A DNA stretch of 23,821 nucleotides from Treponema sp. (GTDB lineage Bacteria > Spirochaetota > Spirochaetia > Treponematales > Breznakiellaceae). The translations under genes were made by a program, and so were the position numbers. Location: contig JAISBR010000173.1 in assembly GCA_031266095.1 (NCBI GenBank), positions 1-23,821 of the forward strand. The letters are read 5' to 3'. Positions 1 to 8,180 of the stretch are shown in pieces. Within the stretch, counting starts at the first letter, position 1, and every line of letters begins with the position of its first letter. Under the pieces are notes generated by a model. It ran no database searches, was not told the origin of the DNA, and was given only the letters and a program-made list of their open reading frames with translations.

Positions 1-351
1 TTCAACACCTACCAGGGCATCAAGGACACCGACCCCCGCTATCTTGCCTCGGCCAGGGTTTTCGGGGCCAGCGAGTTCACCCTGCTCCGTAAGGTCTATT
101 TCTGGCACGCCTTTGGCTCCATCATCATGAGCCTCAAGACCGGTATCGCCATGGGACTGGTGATGCTCCTCATCGGCGAATCTTACGGCGGCCGTATGGG
201 TATAGGCTACCTCCTGGGACAGGCTAAGGACTACTTCGTGATCCCCGAAATGATGGTCTGTATGGTCATTCTGGGCTGGATAGGCTGGTTCCTCATAGAG
301 ATCCTCAAGTATGTGGAAATAAAACTCGCCGTATGGAAGGTGGGCCGATGA
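1..351 (+). CDS. ABC transporter permease, C-terminal part (nitrate/sulfonate/taurine type)
   Basis: The reading frame is open from base 1, so the 5' end of the gene lies outside the window and 116 residues are visible. Near the start is the cytoplasmic EAA-type loop of importer permeases (DPRYLASARVFGAS, then a conserved G and aromatic stretch), which contacts the ATPase. Two hydrophobic segments follow (about visible residues 38-62 and 78-100) and then a short basic tail. The stop codon overlaps the ATG of the next gene (ATGA), so permease and ATPase are translationally coupled and form one importer of the SsuC/TauC/NrtB class. The substrate cannot be read from this fragment. The cysteine synthase gene just downstream makes an organosulfur substrate plausible, but that is inference. 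Confidence 0.85.
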   Translation, partial: FNTYQGIKDTDPRYLASARVFGASEFTLLRKVYFWHAFGSIIMSLKTGIAMGLVMLLIGESYGGRMGIGYLLGQAKDYFVIPEMMVCMVILGWIGWFLIEILKYVEIKLAVWKVGR

Positions 352-1235
352 TCGAAGCCAAAAGCATCACCAAGTTTTTTTCCGTGATCAACGAGAAGGG
401 GCTGGCCGAAGGGCTTACGGCGGTACTGAATATTTCCCTTACCATTGAGGATGGGAAAATCGTAAGCCTCCTCGGGCCTTCAGGCTGCGGTAAATCCACA
501 TTCCTGGAGATCCTCGCCGGCCTCCAGGCCCCAACGGATGGGGAAATCCGTATCGACGGCAAACTGGTGCTGGAACCCCTGCCATCCACCCGGAAAGAAA
601 TGGAGGCCTACAAACGCCGCTACCGTTTCATTTCCCCCCTGGCCAACGGCGTTTTCCGGGACCGGCCGAAACATGACATTGCCATGATCTTTCAGGATTA
701 TGCGGTCTTTCCCTGGATGACGGCTATCGGGAACATCAACTTTGCCCTGAAACTCCGGGGCATAAAGCGGACGGAGCGAAACGATCGCTCACGTTTTTAC
801 CTGGCTAAGACGGGGCTCGCCGGAGCCGAGTACAAGTATCCTTCCCAGCTTTCCGGGGGAATGCGCCAGCGTCTCGCCCTTGCCCGCGCCCTTTCGGTAG
901 AACCCCGGATCATCCTTATGGATGAACCGTTCGCCGCGGTCGACGCCCTGACCCGTGAAAAACTCCAGGACGATCTTTTGCGGCTTTGGGAAGAAACTAA
1001 GAAGACCGCTTCCCCCCTTTCCGTCGTGATGGTTACCCACGACGTCAGCGAGGCGGTATACCTTTCCGATGAGGTGGTGGTTTTTTCCCCCGGCCCCGGT
1101 ACTATCCGTAACCGAATCCCCGTTGTTATTCCCCGGCCAAGGGCGAGAACCGATCAGGAAATCATCGAGATACAGGACCGGATTTTTGCTATGTTTCAAT
1201 ACGATCTCAATCAGGAAAGTGATTATTCTATTTAG
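348..1235 (+). CDS. ABC transporter ATP-binding protein, SsuB/TauB/NrtD-like
   Basis: This 295-residue protein is the ATPase partner of the upstream permease. Walker A is GPSGCGKST at residues 43-51, the Q-loop is at Q116 (FQDYAVFPW), the signature LSGG at 168-171, Walker B ends in D192-E193, and the switch histidine is H231. FQDYAVFPW and [10 protein letters not shown] are typical of the nitrate/sulfonate/taurine class. I place the start at the ATG overlapping the permease stop, with GGAAGG about 7 nt upstream, rather than at the ATG 15 nt earlier. The stretch between Walker A and the Q-loop (about residues 77-110, rich in K, R and E) is roughly 25-30 residues longer than usual for this family, and the C-terminus carries about 30 extra residues. 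The stop codon TAG lies in a 12-bp sequence repeated near 3967. Confidence 0.9.
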   Translation: MIEAKSITKFFSVINEKGLAEGLTAVLNISLTIEDGKIVSLLGPSGCGKSTFLEILAGLQAPTDGEIRIDGKLVLEPLPSTRKEMEAYKRRYRFISPLANGVFRDRPKHDIAMIFQDYAVFPWMTAIGNINFALKLRGIKRTERNDRSRFYLAKTGLAGAEYKYPSQLSGGMRQRLALARALSVEPRIILMDEPFAAVDALTREKLQDDLLRLWEETKKTASPLSVVMVTHDVSEAVYLSDEVVVFSPGPGTIRNRIPVVIPRPRARTDQEIIEIQDRIFAMFQYDLNQESDYSI

Positions 1236-1244
1236 TGTCTGTCC
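1233..1244 (+). repeat. 12-bp direct repeat, copy 1 (TAGTGTCTGTCC)
   Basis: An exact copy of this 12-mer occurs at 3967-3978 on the same strand. In this copy the first three bases are the stop codon of the ABC ATPase gene. It could be the trace of a dispersed small repeat or an insertion-sequence end, or it could be chance. Only two copies are visible here. Confidence 0.4.
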
Positions 1245-1272
1245 ACAAAAGATGAAGGGTAAGGAGTGTATA

Positions 1273-2271
1273 GTGAGCGGTGAAAAAATTGATACAAGCC
1301 CGCAGGCGCCGATGGTATCACAGCTCCCGGCGGATGTTCGCGGGAAGGTGTATAAAGACATAACCGGAGCGCGGGGGAATACGCCCCTGGTACGGCTGGA
1401 CAAAATCGGGGCGGGGCTGCCGGGAACGGTACTGGCGAAAATAGAATCTTTCAATCCCATGAACAGCATAAAATGCCGTATCGGAGCGGCCATGCTGGAC
1501 GCAGCGGAAGCGGACGGAACACTGCGGCCCGGCGGCACGGTGATTGAACCCACCTCGGGGAACACCGGCATAGGACTGGCCTTCGCGTGCGCCGCCCGCG
1601 GTTACAAACTCATCCTCACCATGCCGGAAACCATGTCGGTGGAACGGCGGAAACTCGCGGCCATGCTCGGCGCAGACGTGGTCCTCACTTCGGGCAAGGA
1701 CGGCATGAACGGCGCGGTACGGAAGGCGCGGGAACTGATTCAGCAGATCCCCGGCAGTTTCATGCCCCTCCAGTTTGAAAACCCCGCCAACCCCGAAGCG
1801 CACCGGCGTTCTACCGCCGAGGAAATCTGGGCGGATACCGGGGGGGAGGTGGACGCCTTTGTCGCCGGGGTCGGTACCGGCGGAACTATCACCGGGGTTG
1901 GGGAAGTCTTAAAAAAGCGGAAACCAACGGTACAGATAGTGGCGGTGGAACCCGACGCCTCCCCGGTCCTTTCCGGCGGCAGGCCCGGCCCCCACCGGAT
2001 CCAGGGGATAGGCGCGGGCTTTGTCCCCAAGGTACTGAACCGCTCGATCATTGACGAGATAATCCGGGTTACCAATGACGACGCCCTTATCACCGCCCGG
2101 CTGGTGGCCCGTACCGAGGGAATTCTCGCGGGCATCTCCTCCGGCGCCGCGATATGGGCGGCGTTGCGGATCGCCGGCCGGAGCGAAAGCGCGGGAAAAA
2201 CCATTGTGGCCATCCTCCCCGATTCGGGGGAACGGTATTTGTCGACCCAGCTTTCCGACACGGAGGGCTGA
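1273..2271 (+). CDS. cysK: Cysteine synthase A (O-acetylserine sulfhydrylase)
   Basis: This 332-residue cytoplasmic PLP enzyme of fold type II makes cysteine from O-acetylserine and sulfide. The PLP lysine is K67 in [11 protein letters not shown], followed by the substrate loop [13 protein letters not shown], the phosphate-binding [10 protein letters not shown], and near the C-terminus GISSGAA and ILPDSGERY. All of these are canonical for CysK. I chose the GTG at 1273 because AAGGAG ends 6 nt before it. An ATG at 1252 in the same frame lacks a good ribosome binding site. The enzyme carries about 25 extra N-terminal residues compared with typical CysK (about 310 aa). It lies 37 nt after the ABC ATPase, so co-transcription with the importer is likely. 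A cystathionine beta-synthase-like activity is possible but less likely. Confidence 0.93.
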   Translation: MSGEKIDTSPQAPMVSQLPADVRGKVYKDITGARGNTPLVRLDKIGAGLPGTVLAKIESFNPMNSIKCRIGAAMLDAAEADGTLRPGGTVIEPTSGNTGIGLAFACAARGYKLILTMPETMSVERRKLAAMLGADVVLTSGKDGMNGAVRKARELIQQIPGSFMPLQFENPANPEAHRRSTAEEIWADTGGEVDAFVAGVGTGGTITGVGEVLKKRKPTVQIVAVEPDASPVLSGGRPGPHRIQGIGAGFVPKVLNRSIIDEIIRVTNDDALITARLVARTEGILAGISSGAAIWAALRIAGRSESAGKTIVAILPDSGERYLSTQLSDTEG

Positions 2272-2291
2272 ACGGATGCAGGAGAAGAGCA

Positions 2292-2876
2292 ATGAGTAAA
2301 GGAACCGCTTTCCGCATGGCGGCGGCCCTGTGCCTTATCTCCTGCGGGACACGAGGAGCGGCGGATTTAGCGGACCCGCCCATCATCACGTCGGCGACCT
2401 ATCAGCACACCCTTTACAACGGACGGCCCCAGGCCATTGATGTAAGCGCCGCGAAAGAAGATGCCCCTCCCTTCGTTATCCATTATTTCCCCTCTGAAGC
2501 AGCCCTGTACAATGATGAAGGCGGCGTTTCCGAGCCGCCCGTTGGTGTGGGCGGCTATTATGTCCGGATTAGACGTCCCGCGGGGAACGGCTACAAGGCC
2601 GGGCCTGACATCAAAGTAGAGTACCATATCCAAAAAGCCTTTCTGCCCGTGACCGCCGCGGAACAACAGGAATTTTCCTATGACGGCGCGCCTAAACCCG
2701 CTTTTGCGGAGGCCCCGGTGGAACTCAGCTTTAGTTATTATCCCGCAGAGGCGCCGCAATTTCCACTGCACGGCCCGCCGGTTGAACCGGGCCGGTACCG
2801 GGTCCTCGTATCCTATCCCGGTGACGACCGGTACATGAGCTTCTCAAAGGAACTGGAACTTATTATCAGGGGATAG
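2292..2876 (+). CDS. Small lipoprotein with two MBG-like repeats
   Basis: This 194-residue protein has an N-terminal hydrophobic segment ending in LISC-G, a spirochaete-type lipobox with Cys18, so it is probably an outer or inner membrane lipoprotein. The mature part contains two related beta-rich modules (about residues 30-110 and 115-194). Each starts YxGxP (YNGRPQA and YDGAPKP), has a Y-x-P or YYPAEA-type strand, and ends with a PxGxYxVxxxxxGxxY motif. That layout resembles MBG-type immunoglobulin-like repeats of bacterial surface proteins. The start is the ATG preceded by GGAGAAGAG. It follows cysK by 20 nt and is probably in the same transcript, but nothing in the sequence links it to cysteine synthesis. 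A function in adhesion or ligand binding is a guess. Confidence 0.75.
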   Translation: MSKGTAFRMAAALCLISCGTRGAADLADPPIITSATYQHTLYNGRPQAIDVSAAKEDAPPFVIHYFPSEAALYNDEGGVSEPPVGVGGYYVRIRRPAGNGYKAGPDIKVEYHIQKAFLPVTAAEQQEFSYDGAPKPAFAEAPVELSFSYYPAEAPQFPLHGPPVEPGRYRVLVSYPGDDRYMSFSKELELIIRG

Positions 2877-2914
2877 CTCATTTGACAGGGCAGGTGATAT
2901 TTTTTCCCACGGTA

Positions 2915-3841
2915 TTAAGGGGCAGGGCCGCTGACCTTCACACTCCAGTCCCCGCCGTATTCGACGCCGTAGGTAGACGCGAAATCCCCCATGTTTATGG
3001 CAAATGACAGGGAATCAAGACTGTTGTAATACATCAGGTTTTCCCCCTCAGGCACATCACCGAAACTGTTGCAGAAGGGCATTTCGCCCTTGAACACGGG
3101 GACGCCCTTGTTGAATATTTCCACCGTATACACACTGCCGGTTTGTATATTCATGCCGGCCGCCGCGGCCCGGTCGATATTGGTCCACACATTGCCGTAT
3201 TGCACGTCAAGAATCGGAATATTGCCGAAAAGCGCGCCGTTTTCAAAGGCCGCCTTCTGATAGCTGATGCTTTCGACCCGGGGCGGCAGCGCTTTCCCGA
3301 CCTGTTCAAAAGAGATAGCCCCCGATGCCAGCCGCGCGCCGGTATAGGCGTACACGTCCCGGCCATGAAAGGTATAGGATTTTTCGGAATCCAGCCGGCG
3401 GTTCACCACCTCGTCAATCTGCCGCACCTCCGCAATGCCGAATTTTTCCGCCACGAGGGTCAAGGTTCCGTTGTCGGGGGTTACAAAATACTGCCCGGTT
3501 CTGGTTTTAAGCACAACGGACAACCGGTCGGTTCCCACGCCGGGGTCAACCACTGATACAAACACCGTTCCCGCGGGCCAATATTCCGCGGTCTGATAAA
3601 AACGGTACGCGGCGTCCCAGATACTGTAGGCGGGGATTTCGTGGGTCAGGTCGTAGATTTTCAGATTCCGGTCAACCCCTATAGCAACGCCTTTCATAGC
3701 GGAAACCGCCCCGTCTTTCAGGGAAAAATCCGATTGGAACACAAGGATTCCCGCCGCTCCCCGGGGATACGGCCCCCCGGCGCACGCCGCAAGACCGCAC
3801 ACAACCAGGCCCAGCACAATAAAACGAAGATATTTTTTCAT
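2915..3841 (-). CDS. SAM hydroxide adenosyltransferase (DUF62) family lipoprotein
   Basis: This 308-residue protein starts MKKYLRFIVLGLVVCGLAAC, a clear lipoprotein signal with Cys20. The mature part is a SAM hydroxide adenosyltransferase / fluorinase-type domain (PF01887): QSDFS at 36-40, VVDPGVG at 97-103, TPDNGT at 121-126 and FHGRD at 158-162. The Asp-Arg-His triad described for SAM hydrolases appears as D99, R106 and H159 with nearly the same spacing. The family hydrolyses S-adenosylmethionine to adenosine and methionine. I chose the ATG at 3841 because AGAGGA lies about 6 nt upstream; longer in-frame starts have no such site. It converges on the MBG-like lipoprotein gene with a 38-nt gap. 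Export of a SAM-cleaving enzyme is unexpected, so the substrate may differ. Confidence 0.88.
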   Translation of the reverse strand: MKKYLRFIVLGLVVCGLAACAGGPYPRGAAGILVFQSDFSLKDGAVSAMKGVAIGVDRNLKIYDLTHEIPAYSIWDAAYRFYQTAEYWPAGTVFVSVVDPGVGTDRLSVVLKTRTGQYFVTPDNGTLTLVAEKFGIAEVRQIDEVVNRRLDSEKSYTFHGRDVYAYTGARLASGAISFEQVGKALPPRVESISYQKAAFENGALFGNIPILDVQYGNVWTNIDRAAAAGMNIQTGSVYTVEIFNKGVPVFKGEMPFCNSFGDVPEGENLMYYNSLDSLSFAINMGDFASTYGVEYGGDWSVKVSGPAP

Positions 3842-3884
3842 GATCATTCCTCTGCGGTCTTTCCCGCCGTCAAAATACAAGATG

Positions 3885-3913
3885 ATCATAATACGGCATA
3901 TTCCCAGTTGCAA
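3885..3913 (-). promoter_or_regulatory. Candidate promoter of the DUF62 lipoprotein gene
   Basis: Read on the minus strand, TTGCAA (3913-3908) and TATGAT (3890-3885) are separated by 17 bp. This puts transcription start about 35-40 nt before the gene's ATG. Matches to the sigma-70 consensus are 4/6 and 5/6. Confidence 0.45.
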
Positions 3914-3966
3914 GTCATTTGCCGATATTTTTTGTAACTATTCAGCCGGTTTTCCTGTTCATTAAA

Positions 3967-3978
3967 TAGTGTCTGTCC
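3967..3978 (+). repeat. 12-bp direct repeat, copy 2 (TAGTGTCTGTCC)
   Basis: This copy is identical to 1233-1244. It leads directly into the hairpin at 3973-4002, sharing its first six stem bases. Confidence 0.4.
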
Positions 3979-4002
3979 TTAATGCAGGCACATTATGGAC
4001 AG
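3973..4002. repeat. Inverted repeat / stem-loop between divergent genes
   Basis: CTGTCCTTAATG (3973-3984) pairs with CATTATGGACAG (3991-4002) with one mismatch, around a 6-nt loop CAGGCA. There is no T-tract on either side, so it is not a classical terminator. It lies about 70 nt upstream of the isomerase-family gene and overlaps the 12-bp direct repeat. It could be an operator, an mRNA leader hairpin, or the end of a small mobile repeat. Confidence 0.5.
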
Positions 4003-4069
4003 GGGCCCGGTGTGAAATATTAAACCAAAGGAACAAAGCCGCCCAAAGCGGTTTTGACAAGGGGGCAGT

Positions 4070-4828
4070 ATGGAATTTTCAATCTGCATTGATTCGGTAT
4101 TCAACGGCATAGATAGCCTTGAAGCCCTTGATGCGATCAGAGACTACGGTTTTTGCGCCTACGAATTCTGGTTCTGGAAGAACCGGGAGCTTGAGGCAAT
4201 GAGAAAAAAGGCAGATCGTCTCGGTATGAGCTGTAGGGGTATCTGTACGTCGAATTTTAAGCTCACAAGGCCCGAAGATCAAAAAGAATTCCTTGAGGGG
4301 CTTGAGGAATCAATTATCGCGGCAAAGACTATAGGCGCTTCCTGCCTCATCACTCAGGGTGGACCGGACACCGGCGCCAGGGCTTCATTTCAACACAGGT
4401 CCATTGCGGCAGGTCTCAAGGCTGCGGCGACAATCCTCAAGGGAACCGGGGTCACGCTGCTTCTGGAGCCCCTCAACCGGAAGATCAACCATCCTGACGC
4501 GTATCTTGAATCCTCCGACGAAGGTTTTGAACTGGTCCGGGAAGCGGACAGCGAAAACGTCAAACTCCTCTTTGACATCTACCACCAGCAGATTTCGGAG
4601 GGCGACGTAATACGCCGCATGACGGCCAATGCCGGTCTCATTGGCCACGTACACTGTGCCGGAAATCCGGGCCGTCACGAACTGGATACAGGCGAGCTTG
4701 ACTACCCCCGAATCTTTAAAGCTCTAAAGGAAGCCGGCTACAACGGCTGTCTGGGGATTGAATACTTCCCCGCGGAGGAACCTGAAGCGGGACTCAGACG
4801 GCTCCGGGAAGCCTGTCGTTCCCTTTAA
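4070..4828 (+). CDS. Hydroxypyruvate isomerase-like TIM-barrel sugar isomerase
   Basis: This 252-residue cytoplasmic protein is of the xylose-isomerase-like TIM-barrel superfamily (AP_endonuc_2). The second half follows the hydroxypyruvate isomerase (Hyi/OtnI) pattern: LLLEPLNRKINHPDAYL, then LLFDIYHQQISEGD, GHVHCAGNPGRHE, and GCLGIEYFP. Expected metal/catalytic residues are E133, D169, H172, H195 and E231. Length matches Hyi (about 258). The ATG has GGGGG 4 nt upstream. It is transcribed divergently from the DUF62 lipoprotein. The family converts hydroxypyruvate and tartronate semialdehyde; a related keto-sugar isomerase or epimerase activity is also possible. A degenerate oxidoreductase scrap directly downstream suggests that a catabolic operon once continued here. 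Confidence 0.8.
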   Translation: MEFSICIDSVFNGIDSLEALDAIRDYGFCAYEFWFWKNRELEAMRKKADRLGMSCRGICTSNFKLTRPEDQKEFLEGLEESIIAAKTIGASCLITQGGPDTGARASFQHRSIAAGLKAAATILKGTGVTLLLEPLNRKINHPDAYLESSDEGFELVREADSENVKLLFDIYHQQISEGDVIRRMTANAGLIGHVHCAGNPGRHELDTGELDYPRIFKALKEAGYNGCLGIEYFPAEEPEAGLRRLREACRSL

Positions 4829-4850
4829 CGGGTATCTCCTCATGGGCTGA

Positions 4851-5039
4851 AAATTCACCAAAGAAAAGCTGCCCCACCGCCTTCCCAACCTGCGCAATGA
4901 CGGTGAAAACTTCCGGCATCCGGAACCGGACGGGGTACGGGACACCATCGCCGGCGCGGAAGAGATTCACGATGAGCTGTTGGCCGAGGCTTACGGCATC
5001 TGGGACTTCGTGAAAAACTTTTATATTTGCCTTGGTTAA
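4851..5039 (+). pseudogene. Relic of a probable FAD-dependent oxidoreductase
   Basis: A 62-codon frame without a usable start runs from just after a stop at 4848 to TAA at 5037-5039. It contains LPNLRNDGENFRHPEPDGVRD and then LLAEAYGIWDFVKN. The second segment resembles a region of PF12831-type FAD-dependent oxidoreductases, in which a YGxWDxxKN motif precedes the catalytic core. After FVKN the similarity stops and the frame closes. I infer a deletion remnant. The resemblance is recalled, not searched, and the fragment could instead be chance coding-like sequence. Confidence 0.4.
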
Positions 5040-5178
5040 AAGCATAAAAATAATGTAGTAATTATGGAAAATTGATACAATGCCTCTGCAAAAGAGGCAA
5101 TCTTGGGCGTGGATTTTACGGTAGGTGAGTCAGCTTAAAAGCGGCCTCAATACCCGGCGAAAATCAAATGAAAACCAG
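5040..5178. other. Intergenic region with a short hairpin
   Basis: TGCCTCT (5081-5087) and AGAGGCA (5093-5099) form a perfect 7-bp stem around a 5-nt loop, without a T-tract. It may be a weak terminator for the preceding relic or a leader element of the chemoreceptor gene. Nothing else is recognised in this stretch. Confidence 0.35.
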
Positions 5179-5208
5179 TTGACGTTTTCATAATATAATT
5201 TATATATT
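5179..5208 (+). promoter_or_regulatory. Candidate promoter of the chemoreceptor gene
   Basis: TTGACG (5179-5184) and TATATT (5203-5208) are spaced 18 bp, about 45 nt before the chosen ATG, in strongly AT-rich DNA. A TATAAT at 5194-5199 is only 9 bp from the -35 and so is unlikely to pair with it. Confidence 0.45.
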
Positions 5209-5252
5209 TACTTACAGCTAACAGCTGAATTTATTTAAAAATGAAGGTACAT

Positions 5253-7451
5253 ATGAAAATCGGTAACAGACTTATCCTCATGATCATTTCTCTTACCCTG
5301 TCGGGAATTGTCATCCTTTTAGGAACAATTTTTACTATTTCAGAAAAACAAATTACCACGCTGATTAACCGCGAAGTGAGAAATTTAGGCGATAATGAGG
5401 CCAACAAGATTTTAGACTGGATGAACGCTCGTTTCAGTATCGCCAGATCCCTCGCCCAGTCGATGGAAGCCTATGAACAGATAGAATCTGAAGAACGGCG
5501 TTTTTTCTATAATATACTGCTAAAACAACTGGCCGAGGCAAACCCCGAAATAACCGCCGTTTGGACTTGTTGGGAACCAAACGCCCTGGACGGCTTTGAC
5601 GCCCGGTACGCCAACACTCCTGGGAGCGACGCAACCGGCAGGTTCCTCTCCTATTGGGCATTGACCGCCGGAAGGGTTCAGATAGAGGCGGTGAAGGATT
5701 ATAATATCAGTGGGCTGGGAGACTATTACCGCATCCCCATGCAAACTGGGAATGAAACCATCACAGAACCCTATTTATACGACATTAACGGAACCAAAAC
5801 CCTGCTTACCTCCATGGCGGTTCCGGTAAAGAAGAACGGCCAGACCATCGCCATTGCCGGCATCGATATTGCCCTGTCCGAAATTCAGGCAAATACGGCT
5901 GCCATCAAGCCCTATGAAGGCAGCATTGCCGCGGTTTTCACCAACGGCGGCTGTGTGGCAGGTCATTTCGATCCTTCCCAGCTTGGAAAATCCATGCTGG
6001 AAACCGAAAAAGAGATCCTGGGCAGCAACACAAACGATTTTTTTAATTCCATACAAAACGGCAGTCGCTACACTTACTCAACCGTTGTCGATAACAACGG
6101 TATAAAAGATCAGGTTAATATCATCAGCACGCCCTTTTACGTGGGAAAGACCACCACCCCCTGGGCGCTGGCGATAGGGGTGCCTCAACATATTATCGAC
6201 GCGCCGGTTTTTCGTATGCTCAGGATCAGTATTATCATAAGCGTGGTAGTCCTCTTAATCATAGCCGCCGCATCCTTCCTGATTGCCCGTTCCATCAGCA
6301 ACCCCATCAAAGTGATGATGAATGTCTTTTCCAGTCTTGGAGAAGGGGACTTGACCAAACAACTGGATATACGCCGCAAAGACGAAATAGGAGACATGGC
6401 GAAAGTCTTTAACGGGACACTGGAAAAGGTCAAGGGTCTCGTACTCACCATTAAAAACCAGTCTGCCGCGCTTTTTACTATCGGCAACGAACTTTCCGGT
6501 AATATGACCGAAACCGCTTCCGCAGTCAACGAGATAAACGCCAATATACAAAACATCAAAAGCCGGGTCATTAAACAGAGCGCCAGCGTAATGGAAACCA
6601 ACTCGACCATGGAACAGATCACCGTCAATATTGAAAAACTGAACAACCTGGTGGATCGCCAGAGCAACAGCGTCGCCCGGTCTTCCTCGGCCATTGAGGA
6701 GATGCTTGCCAGTATCCGGTCCGTTTCCCAGACTCTGATCAAAAACTCAGGCAATGTCAAAGAATTAATTGAAGCCTCCGAGGTGGGCCGTTCGGGCCTT
6801 CAGGAAGTGGCCACGGATATTCAGGAGATCGCCCGGGAATCTGAGGGGCTTTTGGAGATCAATGCGGTGATGGAAAACATCGCAAGCCAAACCAACCTTC
6901 TGTCCATGAACGCCGCCATCGAAGCCGCCCACGCCGGAGAGGCGGGGAAGGGTTTCGCGGTAGTAGCCGATGAAATACGGAAATTAGCCGAAGATTCCGG
7001 GGAACAGTCCAAGACCATCTCCGGAGTCCTCAAAAAGATCAAAGACTCCATCGACAAAATAACCCGGTCTACCGACAGCGTGCTTAACAAGTTCGAGGCC
7101 ATAGACAGCGGGGTCAGGACTGTATCGGACCAGGAGGAAAACATCCGGAACGCCATGGAAGAACAGAGCACGGGGAGCAAGCAGATCCTGGAGGCCATCG
7201 GCCAGTTGAATGACGTTACCCGGATGGTTAAGAACGGTTCGGTAGAGATGCTTGAGGGAAGCGAACAGGTGATTCGGGAAAGCAAGAACCTCGAAGCGAT
7301 GACCCAGGAGATAAGCAACGGGATGAACGAGATGGCCGGCGGGGCGGATCAGATCAATCTAGCGGTAAACCGGGTTAACGCGGTCAGCGGTGAAAACAAG
7401 CAGAGCGTTGATATACTGATCAGCGAGGTAGCGAAATTTAAGATCGAATAG
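5253..7451 (+). CDS. Methyl-accepting chemotaxis protein with dCache sensor
   Basis: This 732-residue membrane receptor signals through CheA/CheW. The domain order is a first membrane helix (about 6-28), an extracytoplasmic dCache-type sensor (about 35-310, including [16 protein letters not shown] and [19 protein letters not shown]), a second helix (about 322-348), HAMP (about 345-400), then a long coiled-coil signalling domain. The kinase-control tip is near residue 545 and reads [20 protein letters not shown], followed by [16 protein letters not shown] prefer the ATG at 5253, with GAAGG 5 nt upstream, over the ATG at 5241, which lacks such a site. The ligand is not predictable; the typical amino-acid-binding dCache motif is not obvious. 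It is monocistronic, with a candidate promoter just upstream. Confidence 0.93.
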   Translation: MKIGNRLILMIISLTLSGIVILLGTIFTISEKQITTLINREVRNLGDNEANKILDWMNARFSIARSLAQSMEAYEQIESEERRFFYNILLKQLAEANPEITAVWTCWEPNALDGFDARYANTPGSDATGRFLSYWALTAGRVQIEAVKDYNISGLGDYYRIPMQTGNETITEPYLYDINGTKTLLTSMAVPVKKNGQTIAIAGIDIALSEIQANTAAIKPYEGSIAAVFTNGGCVAGHFDPSQLGKSMLETEKEILGSNTNDFFNSIQNGSRYTYSTVVDNNGIKDQVNIISTPFYVGKTTTPWALAIGVPQHIIDAPVFRMLRISIIISVVVLLIIAAASFLIARSISNPIKVMMNVFSSLGEGDLTKQLDIRRKDEIGDMAKVFNGTLEKVKGLVLTIKNQSAALFTIGNELSGNMTETASAVNEINANIQNIKSRVIKQSASVMETNSTMEQITVNIEKLNNLVDRQSNSVARSSSAIEEMLASIRSVSQTLIKNSGNVKELIEASEVGRSGLQEVATDIQEIARESEGLLEINAVMENIASQTNLLSMNAAIEAAHAGEAGKGFAVVADEIRKLAEDSGEQSKTISGVLKKIKDSIDKITRSTDSVLNKFEAIDSGVRTVSDQEENIRNAMEEQSTGSKQILEAIGQLNDVTRMVKNGSVEMLEGSEQVIRESKNLEAMTQEISNGMNEMAGGADQINLAVNRVNAVSGENKQSVDILISEVAKFKIE

Positions 7452-7452
7452 G

Positions 7453-7474
7453 CAGGCCGCGCCGGAATGGCCTG
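7453..7474. terminator. Weak hairpin between convergent genes
   Basis: CAGGCC (7453-7458) pairs with GGCCTG (7469-7474) around a 10-nt loop. It sits in the 40-nt gap between the chemoreceptor and the convergent HAD gene. There is no good T-tract, so termination is only suggested by position. Confidence 0.3.
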
Positions 7475-7491
7475 AGATATTTGGCTGTGGG

Positions 7492-8121
7492 TTAGTCTTT
7501 ACACAATACCAGTTCTTTCAATTCCCTGATCTTGGGATGGGGGTAATCACCGTGGACATCATTTTCGTCTAATAATAAGCCGGCGCCGCCGAGGGCGATA
7601 AACCCTTCCACATAGGAGGGGTTGTCATCTATGAAGAGCACGTCCGGGGCCTTTACGCCGAGTATACTGAGCGCCCGGTTGAACGCTTCGGGGCGGGGCT
7701 TCCCTTTATAGCCGCTCTGCCGGACATCAAAAACATGGGTAAAAAGGTCCGTTATGCCAAGCTTAGATAGAATCCGGTCCGAATGTTCTCTGGGAGAGTT
7801 GGTGAGAATCGCCTTGGGGATGGGAAGCCCCAAGAGAAAAGCCCTGAGCTCCGGGTCCGCCGGAAGGGAGTCCGCCTCGTCTTTGGGATGAACGGCGGCA
7901 AAGTAGTCCTCCACGGCGGTAAAGCCTTTTTCGCCCATGAGCCATTCCAGGTTGGTTCCGTATTTGGCGGCCAGCATCATCCGCTGCCGCCATGCCTCGT
8001 CAGGGGAAATCCCCAGAAAAGCAGCGGTAAATGCACGCATACGGCAGCGTACCTTGTCCTCAAGGCCGTGGCAGCATGAATAGAGGGTGTTGTCAAGATC
8101 GAACAACAAATATTTGAACAT
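7492..8121 (-). CDS. HAD-family hydrolase, pyrimidine 5'-nucleotidase-like
   Basis: This 209-residue cytoplasmic phosphatase starts FDLDNTLYSCCHGLE, the motif I of HAD hydrolases with nucleophile D8 and acid D10. Motif II is T107 (ILTNSP), motif III K141 (YKGKPRPEAF), and motif IV D165-D166 (LFIDDNPSY). The DNTLY start and the YKGKPRPEAF segment fit the SDT1/PHM8-like pyrimidine 5'-nucleotidase subgroup, but HAD substrates are hard to predict. No Shine-Dalgarno sequence precedes the ATG. A TATAAT on the minus strand (8132-8127) lies only 5 nt upstream, so the transcript may be leaderless. It is transcribed divergently from corA. Confidence 0.85.
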   Translation of the reverse strand: MFKYLLFDLDNTLYSCCHGLEDKVRCRMRAFTAAFLGISPDEAWRQRMMLAAKYGTNLEWLMGEKGFTAVEDYFAAVHPKDEADSLPADPELRAFLLGLPIPKAILTNSPREHSDRILSKLGITDLFTHVFDVRQSGYKGKPRPEAFNRALSILGVKAPDVLFIDDNPSYVEGFIALGGAGLLLDENDVHGDYPHPKIRELKELVLCKD

Positions 8122-8180
8122 GGTTTATTATAATCAAAAAAAGACTTGCGTGTATCCGCTTACAATAGTATCGTATTAAT

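Noticed and set aside
789..1571. Minus-strand open frame of 260 codons
   Set aside because: It is antisense to the ABC ATPase and cysK, both with full motif sets, and has no ribosome binding site.
5184..5199. TTGACG with TATAAT 9 bp downstream as a promoter
   Set aside because: The spacing is far too short. The same -35 pairs better with TATATT at 5203-5208.
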